Positions 9,000-17,010 of a DNA stretch of 64,000 nt are shown here, one piece after another (within the stretch, counting starts at the first letter, position 1; every line of letters starts with the position of its first letter). This stretch comes from Roseovarius sp. UBA6217 (GTDB taxonomy: Bacteria > Pseudomonadota > Alphaproteobacteria > Rhodobacterales > Rhodobacteraceae), in NCBI GenBank assembly GCA_002421985.1, contig DISF01000053.1:90686-154685 (forward strand), in the 5' to 3' direction. The notes beneath the pieces were generated by a model. The model searched no databases. It was not told where the DNA came from and saw nothing but the letters and a program-made list of their open reading frames with translations. The position numbers and the translations under genes were made by a program.

Positions 9000-9210
9000 G
9001 CGGGCGCGCGCTCCACTGGCGGCTTGATCTGATCTTTAGAGTGGATGCCGCACGCAACCGCAAGGATAATACCCTTGACCATCGCCAACACGATGAGTCT
9101 TGTCGGCAAAAGCGGCTCCCGCACAGTGAAACAGGCAGATTGCCCGGAAAATGCGGGTTGATAGCACCTCCTGACATGGGGCAAACTGCAATACCGGAGA
9201 GGATCAGGAT

Positions 9211-10641
9211 ATGGTCAGTGATTTCACCCGCCGCCTGACGCGGTTCATCGCCGCGCCGCATCGGCTGGACGCGGAAAATGCCGAGCAGGCCGCGCTTTGC
9301 GTGGAGGATACGGTGGCTGTCATCTACGGCGGGTGGCACGAGCCGGTGGTCCGTCGGCTGGCAGCACTTGACGGAGACGGAGCGGCCGCGCCCGTGGATA
9401 CATTCGGCAAGGGCGACGTTGAACGGTCCGCGTTTCTCGGCGCCGTCGCTGGTCATGCGCTCGACTTCGACGATGTCCACACGCTCAGCGTAACGCATCC
9501 CAGTGTGGTCTTTGTGCCGGCGCTGATGGCCATGGTCGACGCGCGGCCCGAGACGGCCGCCCGTGTCGCCTCCGCGCTTGCGGTGGGAACGGCCGTCAAT
9601 GTCGCGCTGGGAAAGGTCCTGGGCTTCGGTCACTACGACAAGGGCTGGCACGCCACCTCGACGATCGGGGCCGTGGCTGCTGCGGCGGCGGTCGCGCATC
9701 AGATTGACCTCGACGAAGAGGCCATCGGCAATGCGCTGTCGCTGGCCGCGTCGCTGGCCGGCGGATTGCAGATCAATTTCGGCGCGATGGCGAAACCGAT
9801 CCAGGCCGGCAACGCCGCCCTTGTCGGACTGCGCGCCGCCCGCATGGCCGAGGCCGGCATCACCGGTGCCCCCGACATCTTCGCGCCGCGCGGCTTCTTC
9901 GACCTTTATGCCGGCCGGGACGGGCTTGCGGGCAACCCCGCCGAGGTGGTGCCAAAGATCGATCTGGGCAGCGTGTCGCGCAAGCTTTATCCCTGCTGCT
10001 ATCTCACGCACAGGATGATCGCGGCAGGGCGGCATCTCTACGCGGAACGGGGCGGAGAGGCGGTGCCCGATGGGTCCGTGATCGAAATGACGGTGCCCAA
10101 GAGCGTCATGGTGCCTCTTCATGTCACCGACCCCAAGGATGGAATGGAAGCCAAGTTCTGCGCCGCCTATACCCTGTCCACCGCGCTGCATCAGGGCAAG
10201 GTCGGGCTTGCGGATTTCGAGGGCAACAGCCCTCACCGTCCCGAGATCCGCCGTCTGATGGACATGGTAACCATCGAAACCGAATCTGACGCGGAGCACG
10301 ATCGCGTCGGTGTGGATCACGGGGCGGTCCGTGTCCGCCTGCGCAAGGGAAACGAAACTCTGGCCGAATCTTCGGTCGCGGCACATCCCGGTTCGCCCTC
10401 GGACCCGGCGAGCCCCGCCGAGATCGGAGACAAGATCGCCGATTGTCTTGAGAAATACCGCAGAGACGGCGGCGCGCCACCGTCTGCCGGGGCGTTCCGT
10501 CGGGATTTGCGCACACGGCTGAATCTGCCGCAGCTGGGTCAATCGACGGCCCCCGACGGCCAATCAGGCCATGTGCGGGACAATGGATCGGCACACGGCA
10601 CGTCATCCGCCAACAAAGCACCGTCTGAAAGGACCACCTGA
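9211..10641 (+). CDS. MmgE/PrpD family protein
   Basis: A 476-residue member of the MmgE/PrpD fold (2-methylcitrate dehydratase, cis-aconitate decarboxylase and relatives). Visible family segments are GHALDFDDVH, GFGHYDKGWHATST and SLAGGLQINFGAMAKP. It has a good ribosome site (GGAGAGGA) before the ATG at 9211, and its stop overlaps the next start by 1 bp, so it is translationally linked to the ACAD pair at 10641-12844. The last 60 residues are polar and low in conservation. A dehydratase or decarboxylase acting on a tricarboxylate-like or beta-hydroxy acid is plausible; the real substrate is not deducible. Confidence 0.88.
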   Translation: MVSDFTRRLTRFIAAPHRLDAENAEQAALCVEDTVAVIYGGWHEPVVRRLAALDGDGAAAPVDTFGKGDVERSAFLGAVAGHALDFDDVHTLSVTHPSVVFVPALMAMVDARPETAARVASALAVGTAVNVALGKVLGFGHYDKGWHATSTIGAVAAAAAVAHQIDLDEEAIGNALSLAASLAGGLQINFGAMAKPIQAGNAALVGLRAARMAEAGITGAPDIFAPRGFFDLYAGRDGLAGNPAEVVPKIDLGSVSRKLYPCCYLTHRMIAAGRHLYAERGGEAVPDGSVIEMTVPKSVMVPLHVTDPKDGMEAKFCAAYTLSTALHQGKVGLADFEGNSPHRPEIRRLMDMVTIETESDAEHDRVGVDHGAVRVRLRKGNETLAESSVAAHPGSPSDPASPAEIGDKIADCLEKYRRDGGAPPSAGAFRRDLRTRLNLPQLGQSTAPDGQSGHVRDNGSAHGTSSANKAPSERTT

Positions 10642-11699
10642 TGGAATCGATGATCCATGACATGGCCGAGCGGCTTTTCCGCAACCACGTCAGCCACCGC
10701 CTGCGCGAGGACGCCGCTGCCGGACAATGCCCCGAGGCCCTCTGGACGCTGATCGAGGAGGCCGGGCTGACCATGGCGATGGTGCCCGAAGAGGCCGGCG
10801 GTTTCGGCGTGCCCGCGGCCGAGGCGCTTGGGCTTGTGCGCATCTCCGGGGCACATGGCCTGCCGCTGCCACTGGCCGAAACCCTGATCGCGAACGCGGT
10901 GCTGGCCAGCGCGGGACTGGCACCGCCCGGCGGCAGGCTGACCATCGCCGAGGGCGCGGCGCTGCGGCTGGAACGGCGCGGCGCGGCCATCCATATACGC
11001 GGGCCGCTGACATTGGTGCCTTTTGCCCGCTGGGCCGACCGGATCGTGACCGTCGCCGCGCTGGACGGCACAGATCATGTTCTGTCTCTGCCGGTGAAGG
11101 ATCTGGCCCTCGCACCGGGGCACGATCTCGCCGGGATGCCGCGCGACGATGCCGAGGTCGATCTTGCGCTGACAGAGGCCGATGCAAGGCCCCTGCCCCG
11201 GTCGATCGGTGGAATGCGCGAGCTGGGTGCACTTATCCGAAGTCTGGCCATGGCCGGCGCGATGGAGACCATCGTAAAGATGAGTGTCGAATATGCCAAC
11301 GACCGGGTCCAGTTCGGACGGCCGATCGGCAAGTTTCAGGCGATACAACACTACCTCGCGACGATGGCCGGAGAAACCGCCGCGTCGCGCACCGCCGCCG
11401 AAATGGCGGCCGACAGCTATGATACGCCCGCCTTTGCGCTGACCGTTGCCGCCGCCAAGAGCCGCTCCGGGGAAGCCGCGGAAAAGGTCGGTGCGCTGGC
11501 ACATCAGGTTCATGGGGCCATTGGCTATACCCAAGAACACGCGCTGCACCATTTCACCAAGCGTATCTGGAGCTGGCGCGACGAGTTCGGCACCGAGTTG
11601 GACTGGACAACGGAGCTGGGGCGGGCCGCCCTGTCGAGCCCCCGCGACACATTCTGGCATTTCATCACCGACAGCACAGCACAAGGCACACCGGCATGA
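10641..11699 (+). CDS. Acyl-CoA dehydrogenase, smaller subunit of a likely heteromer
   Basis: A 352-residue acyl-CoA dehydrogenase. The central YANDRVQFGRPIGKFQAIQH and the C-terminal GAIGYTQEHALHHF are visible. The Glu of the latter (residue 299) occupies the catalytic-base position. The GGTxEI FAD-binding segment at the end of typical members is absent, but its partner at 11696 has it. This division of key residues between two adjacent genes is known for the alpha2beta2 steroid-type dehydrogenases (ChsE1-ChsE2 style). The genes overlap by 4 bp. It likely introduces the alpha,beta double bond into a bulky CoA ester. Confidence 0.88.
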   Translation: MESMIHDMAERLFRNHVSHRLREDAAAGQCPEALWTLIEEAGLTMAMVPEEAGGFGVPAAEALGLVRISGAHGLPLPLAETLIANAVLASAGLAPPGGRLTIAEGAALRLERRGAAIHIRGPLTLVPFARWADRIVTVAALDGTDHVLSLPVKDLALAPGHDLAGMPRDDAEVDLALTEADARPLPRSIGGMRELGALIRSLAMAGAMETIVKMSVEYANDRVQFGRPIGKFQAIQHYLATMAGETAASRTAAEMAADSYDTPAFALTVAAAKSRSGEAAEKVGALAHQVHGAIGYTQEHALHHFTKRIWSWRDEFGTELDWTTELGRAALSSPRDTFWHFITDSTAQGTPA

Positions 11700-12844
11700 C
11701 CCTTACCGCATTCCCTCCCCCCCCGCCCGGCGCCGATTACAACGAGCTCAGGCAAGAGGTCCGGGCGTTTCTGGCCGAGGAACTGGCTGATTTCCCGCCC
11801 GAAAAGCGCGCGAAATCCTGGAACGGGTTCAGCCGCGACTTTTCGCGCAAGCTGGCGCAGCGCGGTTGGGTCGGCATGACCTTTCCCAAGGAATACGGCG
11901 GGCACGCGCGCAGCGCGCTGGAACGTTACGTCGTGTCCGAAGAGCTGCTGGCCGCCGGTGCGCCGGTGATCTCGCACTGGATCGCCGACCGTCAGAGCGG
12001 CCCGCTGATTCTGGCCAAGGGAACCGAAGACCAGAAACGCCGAATCGTGCCGCGCATCGCCGCGGGCGAGTTGTGTTTCTGCATCGGGATGAGCGAGCCC
12101 GATTCCGGCTCGGACCTTGCGGCCACGCGCACCATCGCCACCGAGGTCGAGGGCGGTTTCCGGATCAACGGCACAAAGGTCTGGACGACCTATGCGCATG
12201 TCGCCGATTACATGATCCTGTTCTGCCGAACCGGCAAGAGTGACGACCGCCACGGCGGGATGAGCCAGTTTCTCATTGATCTCAAGGCCACCCCGAACAT
12301 CCGGATCAGCCCCATCATCGACATGGGCGGCGAACATCATTTTAACCAGGTCATCTTCGACGACACGTTCCTGCCGTCCGACGCGCTTCTGGGCGAACAG
12401 GGCGAGGGCTGGTCGCAGGTCATGAGTGAACTGGCCTTCGAACGCAGCGGACCGGAACGGTTCCTGTCGTCCTTCGCCCTGATCGAGGAACTGATCCGAT
12501 TGCTGCGCAAAGAGGCCACCGAGGCCCAGCAGGCCGAGATCGGCCGCCTGTCCGCGCATCTGATGGTGCTTCGGCAAATGTCGCGCTCGGTCGCCGGGAT
12601 GCTGAACGAGGGCAAGAACCCCGCGCTTCAGGCCGCCATCGTCAAGGATCTCGGCGCGCTCTATGAACAGGATATCCCGCGCCTGGCCCGCAGTCTTGTA
12701 TCCCGCCCGGCCGTGCCCGGAGGGCGCGACAGCTATGCGGCCGTGCTGGCCTATACCGAACTGGCAGTGCCGTCCTTCTCGCTCCGGGGGGGAACCCGCG
12801 AGATTCTGCGCGGTATCATCGCACGCGGACTGGGGCTGAGGTGA
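11696..12844 (+). CDS. Acyl-CoA dehydrogenase, larger subunit of a likely heteromer
   Basis: A 382-residue dehydrogenase with WVGMTFPKEYGGHARS and IGMSEPDSGSDLAATRT (substrate and FAD loop), and a C-terminal FAD segment SLRGGTREILRGIIARGLGL. The G-x-G-Y-x-x-E catalytic stretch is not present. The previous gene supplies that Glu, so the two should work as one enzyme. ATGA overlap with 10641-11699 supports coupled synthesis. The operon (mmgE/prpD-like, ACAD, ACAD) ends here, facing the IclR gene. Confidence 0.88.
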   Translation: MTLTAFPPPPPGADYNELRQEVRAFLAEELADFPPEKRAKSWNGFSRDFSRKLAQRGWVGMTFPKEYGGHARSALERYVVSEELLAAGAPVISHWIADRQSGPLILAKGTEDQKRRIVPRIAAGELCFCIGMSEPDSGSDLAATRTIATEVEGGFRINGTKVWTTYAHVADYMILFCRTGKSDDRHGGMSQFLIDLKATPNIRISPIIDMGGEHHFNQVIFDDTFLPSDALLGEQGEGWSQVMSELAFERSGPERFLSSFALIEELIRLLRKEATEAQQAEIGRLSAHLMVLRQMSRSVAGMLNEGKNPALQAAIVKDLGALYEQDIPRLARSLVSRPAVPGGRDSYAAVLAYTELAVPSFSLRGGTREILRGIIARGLGLR

Positions 12845-12876
12845 CGATGGGATCGGCCAGCCGGATCGGCGCGCGC

Positions 12877-13695
12877 CTAATTCAGGACTGTTGTGGTTCG
12901 GCTCGGACGATAGCCTAGCGCCAGCGAAAGTTGCTCGGCGCTCGCTTTGGCCGCTGTCACGCACAGTTTCCGGTTCCGGGCAGCGCGTTCCACGGGCGCG
13001 CCGATCACCAGCGCCCCTGCCAGTTTCCCATCGGCCCGAAACACGGGGAATCCGAACCCTGCGGCATCGACATGCGCTGTGCCCACAGTTCTGGCATATC
13101 CGGCCTTGCGGATCGCCGAAATCATGCGCCGCAGTTCCTTTTCGTCGGTGATCGAATTGGCGGTAAGCGGCGTCAGCGGCGTCCGTCGAAAGTATGCGTC
13201 AAGTTCCTCCGGCGTGTCATAAGCCAGCATGACAAGACCGGACGCCGAACAGAACAGGGGCCGATTGGCCCCTGTCTGGGCAACGTATCGAACGGGCTGC
13301 GGGCTTTCCATGACCGATGAGTAAATCACACTATCACCATCACGAACCGCATAGAGGACCGTCTCGCCAGTCTGGGCGACAAGGTCGCTCATCACCCCGC
13401 GCAGGACCGACGTGAACGGGTGCTTTGTCAGAATGGTCTGCGCGAACTGAAAAATCCGTGGCCCGAGAAAATACGTGTCATTCTCGCGCATCAGATAGCT
13501 TTTTTCCGTGAGAGGCCGCAGCAGCACCAGCAAACTGCTCTTGGGGCAATCCAACGCGCTGCTGAGTTCAGACAGGGACATGCGCCGGTCGCTTTGCGCA
13601 ACCAGATCGAAAAGCGCCAGGATACGGTTCAGCGACCGTGGCCCTTCCGAAATGCGCCCGGCAGATCCAATTCGATCAGATTGCACGGTTTTCAT
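12877..13695 (-). CDS. IclR-family transcriptional regulator
   Basis: 272 residues: an N-terminal winged helix-turn-helix (SLSELSSALDCPKSSLLVLL, about residues 39-60) and a C-terminal IclR effector domain (VRYVAQTGANRPLFCSASG; GFPVFRADGKLAGALVIGAP). The ATG at 13695 has GGAG 9 bp upstream; the in-frame TTG at 13737 has none. It lies between the divergent ACAD operons and is downstream of a hotdog-protein gene on the same strand. It may sense a pathway acid or CoA ester and act at the CACATATGTG palindromes, but no direct evidence links them. Confidence 0.92.
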   Translation of the reverse strand: MKTVQSDRIGSAGRISEGPRSLNRILALFDLVAQSDRRMSLSELSSALDCPKSSLLVLLRPLTEKSYLMRENDTYFLGPRIFQFAQTILTKHPFTSVLRGVMSDLVAQTGETVLYAVRDGDSVIYSSVMESPQPVRYVAQTGANRPLFCSASGLVMLAYDTPEELDAYFRRTPLTPLTANSITDEKELRRMISAIRKAGYARTVGTAHVDAAGFGFPVFRADGKLAGALVIGAPVERAARNRKLCVTAAKASAEQLSLALGYRPSRTTTVLN

Positions 13696-13803
13696 GGTCG
13701 TCGTCTCCAGTTTCACGATGCACTTGGGTATTGGCAAAACCCACGCGGCAGTCCAGCCATATTCGACCGGGATCGACCCTCCGCAAGCGCATCTGAAACA
13801 GGT

Positions 13804-14286
13804 CTAGGCCTCTCCGGGTTCCTTGTCCGTCGTGCGTGCCTTGATCATTCGCAGGGGCGTGTATTCCAGAACCTGCTCCCCGGTTTGCTTGAAAACCTTG
13901 TTCCGTGTCCGGACCAGGCCGCGGTTCGGCCGGCTTTTCGAACGGCGCGACTCGATCACCTCGACCTCGCAATGGATCGTGTCACCCGCGAAGGTCGGCC
14001 CCAGAACCTTCAGCTCCATCTCCAGAAAGGCAAAGCCCGTGTGTTGCATCGTGGACTGGGTCAGCAGACCCTCCATAAAGCAGTAAACCAGAGAGCCGGG
14101 GGCGGCGAAGCCCGCCATGTTGGATTCCTTTTCGCGAAAGTCGCTGTTGATGAACAGCACTTCGAGCATGCCTGTGACGCTCACGAAATTCGTGATGTCT
14201 GTTTCGGTCACGGTGCGGCCGATGGTCCGAAACTTGCGCCCTACCGGCAAATCTTCATAACAAAATCCAAGACCCACAGTTTCCAT
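13804..14286 (-). CDS. MaoC-like hotdog protein lacking the hydratase dyad
   Basis: A 160-residue single hotdog domain similar to MaoC-like dehydratases, with GPTFAGDTIHCEVEVIESRRS as the conserved beta-strand. The hydratase 2 dyad normally sits in a D-x-N-x-x-H stretch. Here that stretch reads GMLEVLF, with neither Asp nor His. The protein may therefore bind a CoA ester without hydrating it, or be a helper subunit, as in heteromeric MaoC pairs where only one chain is catalytic. The start at 14286 removes a low-complexity extension. It is transcribed toward the IclR gene and away from the ACAD pair at 14610. Confidence 0.75.
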   Translation of the reverse strand: METVGLGFCYEDLPVGRKFRTIGRTVTETDITNFVSVTGMLEVLFINSDFREKESNMAGFAAPGSLVYCFMEGLLTQSTMQHTGFAFLEMELKVLGPTFAGDTIHCEVEVIESRRSKSRPNRGLVRTRNKVFKQTGEQVLEYTPLRMIKARTTDKEPGEA

Positions 14287-14609
14287 GCCGCTCGTTCCCT
14301 TTTTAAAATCCGTCTTCTGCGAGGGTTTCGGCCACGCCAGTTCCGCAACCTGAACAGTCCCCGCTCCCGAAAGGATAGAGTGCGAGACCCAGGCCAATCA
14401 ATCGAAGCGACCGTTTTCGGGGGGCCTGACATGAATCAAGCACATTCATGATGAATCCGGATCCTTGGCCCGTTTCGCCGCTCTTGATGCGATATTGCAC
14501 ATATGTGGTTTTGCGCGACGGTGGTCGTTTGCGTTTGGTCAACCCCGGTCGTCAACCTAAGGTGGCCGACAAATACACGGTCTTGACAGCCGCAAGGAGC
14601 TACACCGAC
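14287..14609. other. 323-bp divergent promoter region
   Basis: Lies between the hotdog gene and the large + strand operon. An open frame extends back from the ACAD to 14448, but the first 54 codons do not resemble the family, and the ATG at 14610 has AGGAG 10 bp upstream. The CACATATGTG palindrome at 14498-14507 sits near the middle. No other gene is seen. Confidence 0.6.
14498..14507. promoter_or_regulatory. Palindrome CACATATGTG, operator candidate (copy 3)
   Basis: Third exact intergenic copy, 102 bp before the ACAD start at 14610 and about 210 bp before the divergent hotdog-gene start. Its position suits control of one or both divergent operons. Confidence 0.5.
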
Positions 14610-15722
14610 ATGAATTTCGGTTTTTCCGAGGAGCAGGAGGCCATACGCGAAACCTTGGCCCGGATGCTTGGTGATCACGCCACCCTGGAGGTCGCGCATA
14701 GTCGTCTCGATAGCGGGGAAGGATTCGATACGGCAACATGGTCCGCACTGGCCAAAGGCGGCTGGCTTGGCCTCGCCATGTCGGAGGCAGAGGGCGGCTC
14801 GGGGATGGGCGCGGTGGAACTGGCCATCCTTGCCGAGGAAATCGGCCGCTGCCTTGCCGCCGTGCCTTGCCTCCCGGTCCTGTATATGGCGGTTCCGGCC
14901 ATTCAATCCGCCGGGACGGATGACCAGCGCAAATCGCTTCTGCCCGGCATCGCCGAAGGGCGCACGATCATAGCCACAGCGCTTGCCGAGGGCGGGGGGC
15001 TCGCACCTGACACCGTATCGGCGAAAGTGGTGCGCGATCGTCTTTCGGGACATAAATCGCCGGTGACCTTCGGTGCCGAGGCGACCCACGCACTTGTCGC
15101 CGCAACCGATGAAGAGGGCACGCCGCGTCTCTATCTTGCGGATCTCTTGGCGTCGGGAGTGACGATCCGTGCGCTTGATCCGATAGACCGCACACGCCCG
15201 GCGGCCGAGATCATCTTTGACAACACGCCGGTCGACCTTTTGCCTGGCTCGGATCCCGCGGCGATCCAGCGCCTTCTGGACGGTGCTGCGGTGCTTGTCG
15301 CCTTCGAACAGATCGGCCTTGCCGAGCGCGTGCTTGCCCTGACCACCGCCTATGCCGGCCAGCGGCAGGCTTTCGGGCGTCCGATCGGCGGCTTTCAGGC
15401 GGTCAAGCACCGGCTTGCGGACATGTTCGCCAAAATCGAACTGGCGCGGTCCAACGCCTTCTTCGGTGCCTGGGCGCTGGCGAGCAGCGACAGCCGACTG
15501 CCCGAAGCGGCCGCCGTCGCGCGCCTCACGGCGCTCGATGCCGTGCAATTCGCCACCGAGGAATCGATCCAGCTTCATGGCGGCATCGGGTTTACATGGG
15601 CCGCCGACCCGCATCTGTTCCTGCGGCGCGGATGGCAGTTGAAGGCAGAACTCGGCCCGTCCGCCATATGGCGCGACCGGCTGCTCGGGCATCTGGCGAA
15701 CGCCGGACAGGCCACAGGCTGA
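14610..15722 (+). CDS. Acyl-CoA dehydrogenase-like subunit with catalytic Glu replaced by Ala
   Basis: A 370-residue ACAD. It carries YAGQRQAFGRPIGGFQAVKH and the C-terminal ESIQLHGGIGFTW. In relatives the next residue is the catalytic Glu (GFTWE-x-D-x-H-L). Here it is Ala (about residue 331, codons tgg gcc gcc gac), although the following DPHLFLRR is intact. Its partner at 15738 also lacks a G-x-G-Y/F-x-x-E stretch, so this pair either uses another base or is not a normal dehydrogenase. First gene of the operon that continues with a TAXI transporter, thioesterase, SDR and DUF35/aldolase pair. Confidence 0.88.
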   Translation: MNFGFSEEQEAIRETLARMLGDHATLEVAHSRLDSGEGFDTATWSALAKGGWLGLAMSEAEGGSGMGAVELAILAEEIGRCLAAVPCLPVLYMAVPAIQSAGTDDQRKSLLPGIAEGRTIIATALAEGGGLAPDTVSAKVVRDRLSGHKSPVTFGAEATHALVAATDEEGTPRLYLADLLASGVTIRALDPIDRTRPAAEIIFDNTPVDLLPGSDPAAIQRLLDGAAVLVAFEQIGLAERVLALTTAYAGQRQAFGRPIGGFQAVKHRLADMFAKIELARSNAFFGAWALASSDSRLPEAAAVARLTALDAVQFATEESIQLHGGIGFTWAADPHLFLRRGWQLKAELGPSAIWRDRLLGHLANAGQATG

Positions 15723-15737
15723 CAGGGAATAGGACAC

Positions 15738-16964
15738 ATGGATTTCAGCGACAGCCCCGAAGAAGCCGCCTTTCGCGCAAAAGTGCGGGAATGGCTGGAC
15801 GTCAACGCAACCCTGCGGGACGGCAGCGAGAAGGCTCAGGATCACTTCATGGCCCGCGACGCCGACGAGGTCGCAAGGGCGCGGGAGTGGCAGGCCCGCA
15901 AGGCCGAAGCGGGCTGGGCCGGACTGACCTGGCCGCGCGCCTTCGGCGGGCGCGACGCGACGCCGATCGAACAGGTGATCTGGAACCAGGAGGAAGGGCG
16001 CTTTGCCGTGCCGCCCAACGTCTTCCTGATCGGCATCGGGCTGGTCGGGCCGACGGTCATGATCCACGGCACGGATGAGCAGAAATCCGCGGTTCTGCCG
16101 CGCGCCCTGACAGGCGAGGACATCTGGTGCCAGTTGTTTTCCGAACCGGCCGCCGGCTCCGACCTGGCCGGCATACGGACCCGCGCGCGGCGCGATGGCG
16201 GCGACTGGGTGATTTCGGGCCAGAAAGTCTGGACCTCGGGGGCGCATTATTCCAGCCACGGCATCCTTCTGGCACGCACCAACCCGCAGGTGCCCAAGCA
16301 CAAGGGCATGACCATGTTCCTCGTGGACATGTCCGATCCGGCCATCGAAGCGCGTCCGATCCGCCAGATCTCGGGCGGTGCCAGCTTCAACGAGGTGTTC
16401 ATCGACGACCTGCGCGTGCCCGACAGCGCCCGCTTGGGCGGCGAATCCGAAGGCTGGAAGGTGGCGCTTACGACGCTGATGAACGAACGGTTCAGCATTT
16501 CGGTCGGTCGCGCCAGCGGTGGGGCGCGCGCCGAGGAGTTGATCGCGCTTGCCGCCCGTGTCGAACGTAACGGACGCCCGGCCATCGAGGACGGCGACGT
16601 GCGCACGCGAATCGCTGATTTCATTGCGCGGCAACGCGGGCTTGAATTCACGTCCTACCGGGTCATGACGTCGCTTTCTCGCGGCGAGGCACCGGGGGAG
16701 GAAGGCTCGATCGGAAAGCTGCTGTTGGGCAAACTGCGACAGGAAATGGGTGCCTTCGGGATGGAGCTGGCGGGGACTGCGGCTGGTGTATCGGCAACCG
16801 TCGGCGACGATACCGCGCGCTGGCGCAACGAGTATCTTACGGCGCCGGGCAACCGCATCGCCGGCGGATCCGACGAGATCCAGCGCACGATCATCGGCGA
16901 GCGCATTCTTGGGCTTCCGCCGGAAATACGCGTCGACAAGAACGTGCCCTTCTCGGAACTCTAG
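15738..16964 (+). CDS. Acyl-CoA dehydrogenase, larger subunit
   Basis: A 408-residue member of the large-subunit type found with steroid-degrading ACAD pairs. It shows WAGLTWPRAFGGRDATPIEQ, FSEPAAGSDLAGIRTRA, VWTSGAHYSSHGILLARTN, and the terminal FAD segment NRIAGGSDEIQRTIIGERI. No standard catalytic Glu stretch is present. It starts 15 bp after the previous gene, so a heteromer is likely. 46 bp with a strong AAGGAGGAG site lead to the TAXI binding protein. Confidence 0.9.
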   Translation: MDFSDSPEEAAFRAKVREWLDVNATLRDGSEKAQDHFMARDADEVARAREWQARKAEAGWAGLTWPRAFGGRDATPIEQVIWNQEEGRFAVPPNVFLIGIGLVGPTVMIHGTDEQKSAVLPRALTGEDIWCQLFSEPAAGSDLAGIRTRARRDGGDWVISGQKVWTSGAHYSSHGILLARTNPQVPKHKGMTMFLVDMSDPAIEARPIRQISGGASFNEVFIDDLRVPDSARLGGESEGWKVALTTLMNERFSISVGRASGGARAEELIALAARVERNGRPAIEDGDVRTRIADFIARQRGLEFTSYRVMTSLSRGEAPGEEGSIGKLLLGKLRQEMGAFGMELAGTAAGVSATVGDDTARWRNEYLTAPGNRIAGGSDEIQRTIIGERILGLPPEIRVDKNVPFSEL

Positions 16965-17010
16965 GCAAAATGCCGACCGAGCTCGAATAATCAACAAGGA
17001 GGAGACTACC

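Noticed and set aside
14583..14588. TTGACA resembling a perfect -35 box
   Set aside because: Only 22 bp before the start codon, with the ribosome site between; no room for a -10 and a leader.
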